DNA from: Micromonospora sp. CB01531
GTDB lineage: Bacteria; Actinomycetota; Actinomycetes; Mycobacteriales; Micromonosporaceae
Length of the DNA: 64,000 nucleotides
Assembly (NCBI RefSeq): GCF_001905095.1
Contig: NZ_LWLS01000116.1
Span: forward strand, 1 to 64,000
Direction of reading: 5' to 3'
Part shown: piece after piece, positions 61,386-64,000 of the stretch
How the letters are laid out: each line of letters starts with the position of its first letter
How positions within the stretch are numbered: the first letter of the stretch is position 1
The notes under the pieces: model-generated
Told to the model about the DNA's origin: nothing
The model's database searches: none
Seen by the model: only the letters and a program-made list of their open reading frames with translations
Program-made: the position numbers and the translations under genes

Positions 61386-62649
61386 ACAGCCCACCGCCCC
61401 CCGCATCCGCGTCTTCGACCACGAGGACTCCGCCGCCGTCCGCGGCCTCCTCGACCAGATCGACCAGCAGCGCACCCGAGCCGAAGCAGCCGAGCAGGAA
61501 CACGACCAGCTCCTCAAGCTCCTGCTCGCCGCAGCCCGAGCCCTCGGCATGCTCCCTGGCGACCGCATCGACTCCATCCCCGCCGTCGCCAGCCGCCTCC
61601 GTGCCGAGCTGGACCAGTGGCGTGCCACCTACGGCGAGAAAGCCCTCCGGGACGGCCTGGCCCACCACACCGAGCTGCACACCAAGCTCAACGCCACCGA
61701 GAACGACCTCCGCAGCCAGACCCGCGCCGTACGCGAGCTGACCGCCGAACGAGACCGAGCCCGCGCCGAACTGGACTGCATGACCCGCGCCCGCGACGTC
61801 TTCGCCCTCCAGGTGAGCCAGGCATGCAGCGACCGCGACGCCGCACGAGACGCCGCCCACCGCCAGTTCAAGGCCAACCAGGCCGCCCGCGAACAGCACA
61901 ACGCCGAATGGGCACACCTCCGCCACTTCCTCGCCCAGTACGACGACGACGTCCTGATCCGCATCCGCGACATCCGCCAGGCCCTCCACGACGGCCCCGG
62001 ACTCGTCGACATCACCGACGACACGCCGCCCGCGCCGGGCCTCGGTTCCCCGCGTCGCGCGCAGGAGGCCTGGCCGCCAGCCGCCGAGACCGCCTGCCTG
62101 TGGCACCACACCTACGAGAAGCTGCGCCGTCCGTCCGGTTGGGTGCTGTGGTCGGACCTGCCGGAGGCAGACCGGGAGGCGCTGGTCGAGACCGCGTCGA
62201 AGCTGTACGCGTTCCTGGAGCGCCGGTGGCGGCGAGAGGCCAGCCGTGCTGAGGCCGAGCTGCCCGCCTGGGTGCTGACGCTGGTTGCCGGGCTCGTGAA
62301 GTACGAGGACGAGCACCCCAAGCTGTACCGGCACTGGGGTGTGGACGAGGTCAAGCCGTACCCGTGCCCGGGATCGCTGCTGGACCTGGTGCCCGCCGAG
62401 GTGCGCGGCACCGCCGGCCAGGTTGCCCGGTGCGCCCGTAACTGGCCCGACGACGGGTGCGGCGTCTGCTGGGCCTGCCGCTCCACCGACCCGGACGACT
62501 ACTTCGCCACGGTCGTCCGCGCCGCCCTGGACTGGCGTACCGCCGTCGACGTGCCGCAGCCGGGTACGCCGCGCGCCGACCTGGCTGCCGCCGTGGACGC
62601 GCTACTGGCGCTGCCGGCCTGCGCCGACCCGACGAAGGCGGAGGGCTGA
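61378..62649 (+). CDS. Hypothetical phage protein with long coiled coil and Cys motif
   Basis: A 423-residue protein. Residues 18-165 form a long coiled coil (LLDQIDQQRTRAEAAEQEH, VRELTAERDRARAEL). The C-terminal half is a separate domain with ETACLWHHTYEKLRRPSG, HPKLYRHWGVDEVKPYPC and a DDGCGVCWACRSTD cluster. Third-position composition shifts near 62030, between the two halves, so they may have different histories. Family and function are not recognised. Confidence 0.65.
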   Translation: MPEQPTAPRIRVFDHEDSAAVRGLLDQIDQQRTRAEAAEQEHDQLLKLLLAAARALGMLPGDRIDSIPAVASRLRAELDQWRATYGEKALRDGLAHHTELHTKLNATENDLRSQTRAVRELTAERDRARAELDCMTRARDVFALQVSQACSDRDAARDAAHRQFKANQAAREQHNAEWAHLRHFLAQYDDDVLIRIRDIRQALHDGPGLVDITDDTPPAPGLGSPRRAQEAWPPAAETACLWHHTYEKLRRPSGWVLWSDLPEADREALVETASKLYAFLERRWRREASRAEAELPAWVLTLVAGLVKYEDEHPKLYRHWGVDEVKPYPCPGSLLDLVPAEVRGTAGQVARCARNWPDDGCGVCWACRSTDPDDYFATVVRAALDWRTAVDVPQPGTPRADLAAAVDALLALPACADPTKAEG

Positions 62650-62652
62650 CCG

Positions 62653-62940
62653 GTGGCCGCAACCCCGCACTCCACCCGCGTCTACATCGCCGTCGACCCC
62701 GTCCAGGACTACGAGGAGACCCTGACCATCCTCGGCGTGTACGGCTCCCTCGCTGCCGCTCAGGTCGCCGTGCGGCAGATGCGCGCCCGCCCCGACGGCC
62801 TTTACCGGTGGTCGCCGGAGCGCGCCACCGAGGTGCAGGAGTGGGTTGGCGACGAGCACCGCACCACATGGAGCTTCCACCCGGCCAGCGGGTGGAAGGG
62901 GCCGGTTGTCACCGTCGAGCCGTCCGGGGCGTACCTGTGA
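62653..62940 (+). CDS. Small hypothetical phage protein
   Basis: A 95-residue alpha/beta protein starting at GTG 62653. VYIAVDPVQDYEETLTILGV, then YGSLAAAQVAVRQM, looks like a small compact domain that I have seen only as phage protein of unknown function. It overlaps the next gene by GTGA. Confidence 0.62.
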   Translation: MAATPHSTRVYIAVDPVQDYEETLTILGVYGSLAAAQVAVRQMRARPDGLYRWSPERATEVQEWVGDEHRTTWSFHPASGWKGPVVTVEPSGAYL

Positions 62941-63122
62941 TCCGCCGCCTCCTGCTCGCCGCCAGCGCCGCCTACGTGACCCTCGCCGCCGCCATCCTCG
63001 GCCTCTCCGCCGCCCTCGACATCCACTGGGACCCACAGATGGCCGTCGTCGAAGCGGTCGCCGCGGTGTTCCTCGGCCAGTACCTGCTCGTCGCCTACCT
63101 GCTCACCCGGAGGCCCCGATGA
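62937..63122 (+). CDS. Small two-helix membrane protein
   Basis: A 61-residue protein with two membrane helices (AAYVTLAAAILGLSAAL and VEAVAAVFLGQYLLVAYLL) joined by a short acidic loop. It begins at a GTGA overlap and ends at ATGA. Position in the early region argues against a classical holin, though size and topology would allow one. Confidence 0.62.
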   Translation: MIRRLLLAASAAYVTLAAAILGLSAALDIHWDPQMAVVEAVAAVFLGQYLLVAYLLTRRPR

Positions 63123-63430
63123 GCGTTTACGTCGACAACGCCCGCATCCCCGCCCGGGTCAACCGGATCAACGGCCGCTGGTCCCACCTGACCGCTGACA
63201 CCGTGGAGGAGCTGAACGCCTTCGCTGCCCGGCTCGGTCTGCGGCCTGAGTGGTTCCAGACCTGCAAGCGGAAGTGCCACAGCACCATGCCGTGCGTCCA
63301 CTGGCACTACGACGTAACCGACTCCAAGCGCACCGAAGCCATCGCCGCCGGCGCGCAGCCGATCGACCTCCGGACGTGGGCTGAGATCACCAAGGCTCGC
63401 CGCGAAGCTGCCGCCCGCACCACCGCCTGA
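63119..63430 (+). CDS. DUF4031-family protein
   Basis: A 103-residue protein starting SVYVDNARIPARVNRINGR, then WSHLTADTVEELNAFAARLG and HYDVTDSKRTEAIAAGA. This is the DUF4031 pattern, known from phages and bacterial genomes without an assigned role. A CKRKCHSTMPCVHWH insertion may add a metal site. ATG 63119 overlaps the previous stop. Confidence 0.78.
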   Translation: MSVYVDNARIPARVNRINGRWSHLTADTVEELNAFAARLGLRPEWFQTCKRKCHSTMPCVHWHYDVTDSKRTEAIAAGAQPIDLRTWAEITKARREAAARTTA

Positions 63431-63439
63431 GGAGCCCCG

Positions 63440-63691
63440 ATGATCGACCCCGACACCGAGCTACTCACCCGCGGCCAAGTCGCCACCCTCATCGGCCGCG
63501 ACCGGCGCCGCGTCCCCGACTGGTGCGCCGCCCGCGGCATCCCCCGATACCGCGACCCCAACGACCCGCACCGCCGCTGGCTGTACCCAGCCGCCCCGAT
63601 CCGCGCCGTCCTCGCCGTCGAGCGTCGGCCGCGCCCCGTACCGGAGGTCATCCGCCTCCACCGCTTCATCCGCCGAGCCCTGATCGCCTGA
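63440..63691 (+). CDS. Small MerR-like helix-turn-helix protein
   Basis: An 83-residue protein. LTRGQVATLIGRDRRRVPDW is a helix-turn-helix of the excisionase/MerR type, followed by a short wing (RYRDPNDPHRRWLYP). GAGGAGCC precedes the ATG. It may regulate genes further right. Confidence 0.7.
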   Translation: MIDPDTELLTRGQVATLIGRDRRRVPDWCAARGIPRYRDPNDPHRRWLYPAAPIRAVLAVERRPRPVPEVIRLHRFIRRALIA

Positions 63692-63705
63692 GGAGCACCA
63701 CCAAC

Positions 63706-64000
63706 GTGAGCCCGCACCACCTCCACGCCCTGGCCGCCGCCTGGTCCCTCCGGGCGGCCCGGGAACGCCTCGCCGAGCTGGCCCGCGAGGAAGCCGCCCG
63801 CAACGTCTGGGCCGAGCAGTTGCCCGCCGCCCCGATCCTCCGCGCCCCCACCTACGGCAGCCGCCACGCCACCGGCAGCCACGCCGACCCCGTCAGCGCC
63901 ACCCTCACGACCGAAGAGCCGCCCGCCCGGAACATCACCTGGCGCACCCGCCAAGAGACCGCCCACCATCGTCTCGACGGCATCGCCCGCATGTTCGGCA
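63706..64000 (+). CDS. Hypothetical phage protein, truncated by the window edge
   Basis: The first 98 codons of a gene beginning at GTG 63706, with GAGGAGCACC upstream. The visible part is an Ala/Arg-rich helix (LAAAWSLRAARERLAELAR) followed by Pro/Thr-rich sequence. No family is recognised. Confidence 0.55.
   Translation, partial: MSPHHLHALAAAWSLRAARERLAELAREEAARNVWAEQLPAAPILRAPTYGSRHATGSHADPVSATLTTEEPPARNITWRTRQETAHHRLDGIARMFG

Larger units (their letters stand above)
51512..64000. mobile_element. Integrated element at tRNA-Thr, left part (probable prophage)
   Basis: The tRNA 3' end is followed by an integrase, a repressor, an excisionase-like gene and a long run of tightly overlapped plus-strand genes typical of phage early regions (ATPase, UvrD-like helicase, HTH replication gene, many small genes). 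The element continues beyond 64000, so the second attachment repeat is not seen. No capsid, tail, terminase or conjugation genes occur in this part. A prophage is favoured; an actinomycete integrative conjugative element is the alternative. Confidence 0.8.

Noticed and set aside
51512..64000. Definite classification as an actinomycete integrative conjugative element
   Set aside because: No FtsK/TraB-type translocase or plasmid-type replication gene is present in the visible part; phage-type genes dominate.

Overview
The window is very GC-rich actinomycete chromosome. Gene content and order point to Micromonosporaceae, most likely Micromonospora or a close relative. The helicase–bldG–anti-sigma–H+-pyrophosphatase–topA–(MFS)dTMP kinase–holB order matches, from memory, the chromosomal core around bldG in Streptomyces. 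Type VII secretion genes, a 6C small RNA beside a HAD-IB gene, and frequent GTG/TTG starts and ATGA/GTGA overlaps fit the same assignment. Genus is inferred, not proven.

Region 1 (1-11143): the start of a Tat-exported PhoX-type phosphatase, divergent from an ECF sigma factor with its zinc-finger anti-sigma; then a RarD permease, a GNAT acetyltransferase and a small four-helix membrane protein. A partial type VII secretion locus follows: eccE (broken by two compensating single-base indels), two WXG100 proteins, mycosin and a large SseB-domain protein. No eccB, eccC or eccD is present.

Region 2 (11145-23317): an epoxide-hydrolase-like protein lacking its nucleophile, then three secreted M6 (immune inhibitor A type) metalloproteases with a secreted vanadium haloperoxidase and a HTH regulator placed among them. 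All are on the minus strand, and most have their own terminator.

Region 3 (23318-51300): core genes. These are acs, a degenerate Fic-fold protein, a HAD-IB phosphatase with a divergent 6C RNA, a LURP-one protein, an MrfA/YprA-type helicase, bldG with its anti-sigma partner, hppA, a lipoprotein and topA. A FAD sugar/lactone oxidase, TetR and PLP aldolase group sits between topA and the MFS-dTMP kinase fusion. Then come holB, a YbaB/WXG-like three-gene set, a PSP1/RicT protein and a membrane metallophosphoesterase. Long inverted repeats and tandem hairpins sit at several convergent gene junctions.

Region 4 (51435-64000): a tRNA-Thr(CGT) gene whose 3' end abuts an integrated element running off the right edge. 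It holds a tyrosine integrase with a Cys/His-rich insertion, a HTH repressor, an excisionase-like gene with an operator-overlapped promoter, and more than 15 tightly coupled plus-strand genes. These include a phage-type ATPase, a UvrD-like helicase, several Cys-rich mini-proteins and a winged-helix replication-initiator-like gene with five 21-bp direct repeats inside its coding sequence. This looks like the integration/early-replication arm of a prophage; no structural or conjugation genes are visible, so phage versus other integrative element cannot be settled here. The embedded repeat array, which may be a lambda-O-like origin, is the most interesting single observation.
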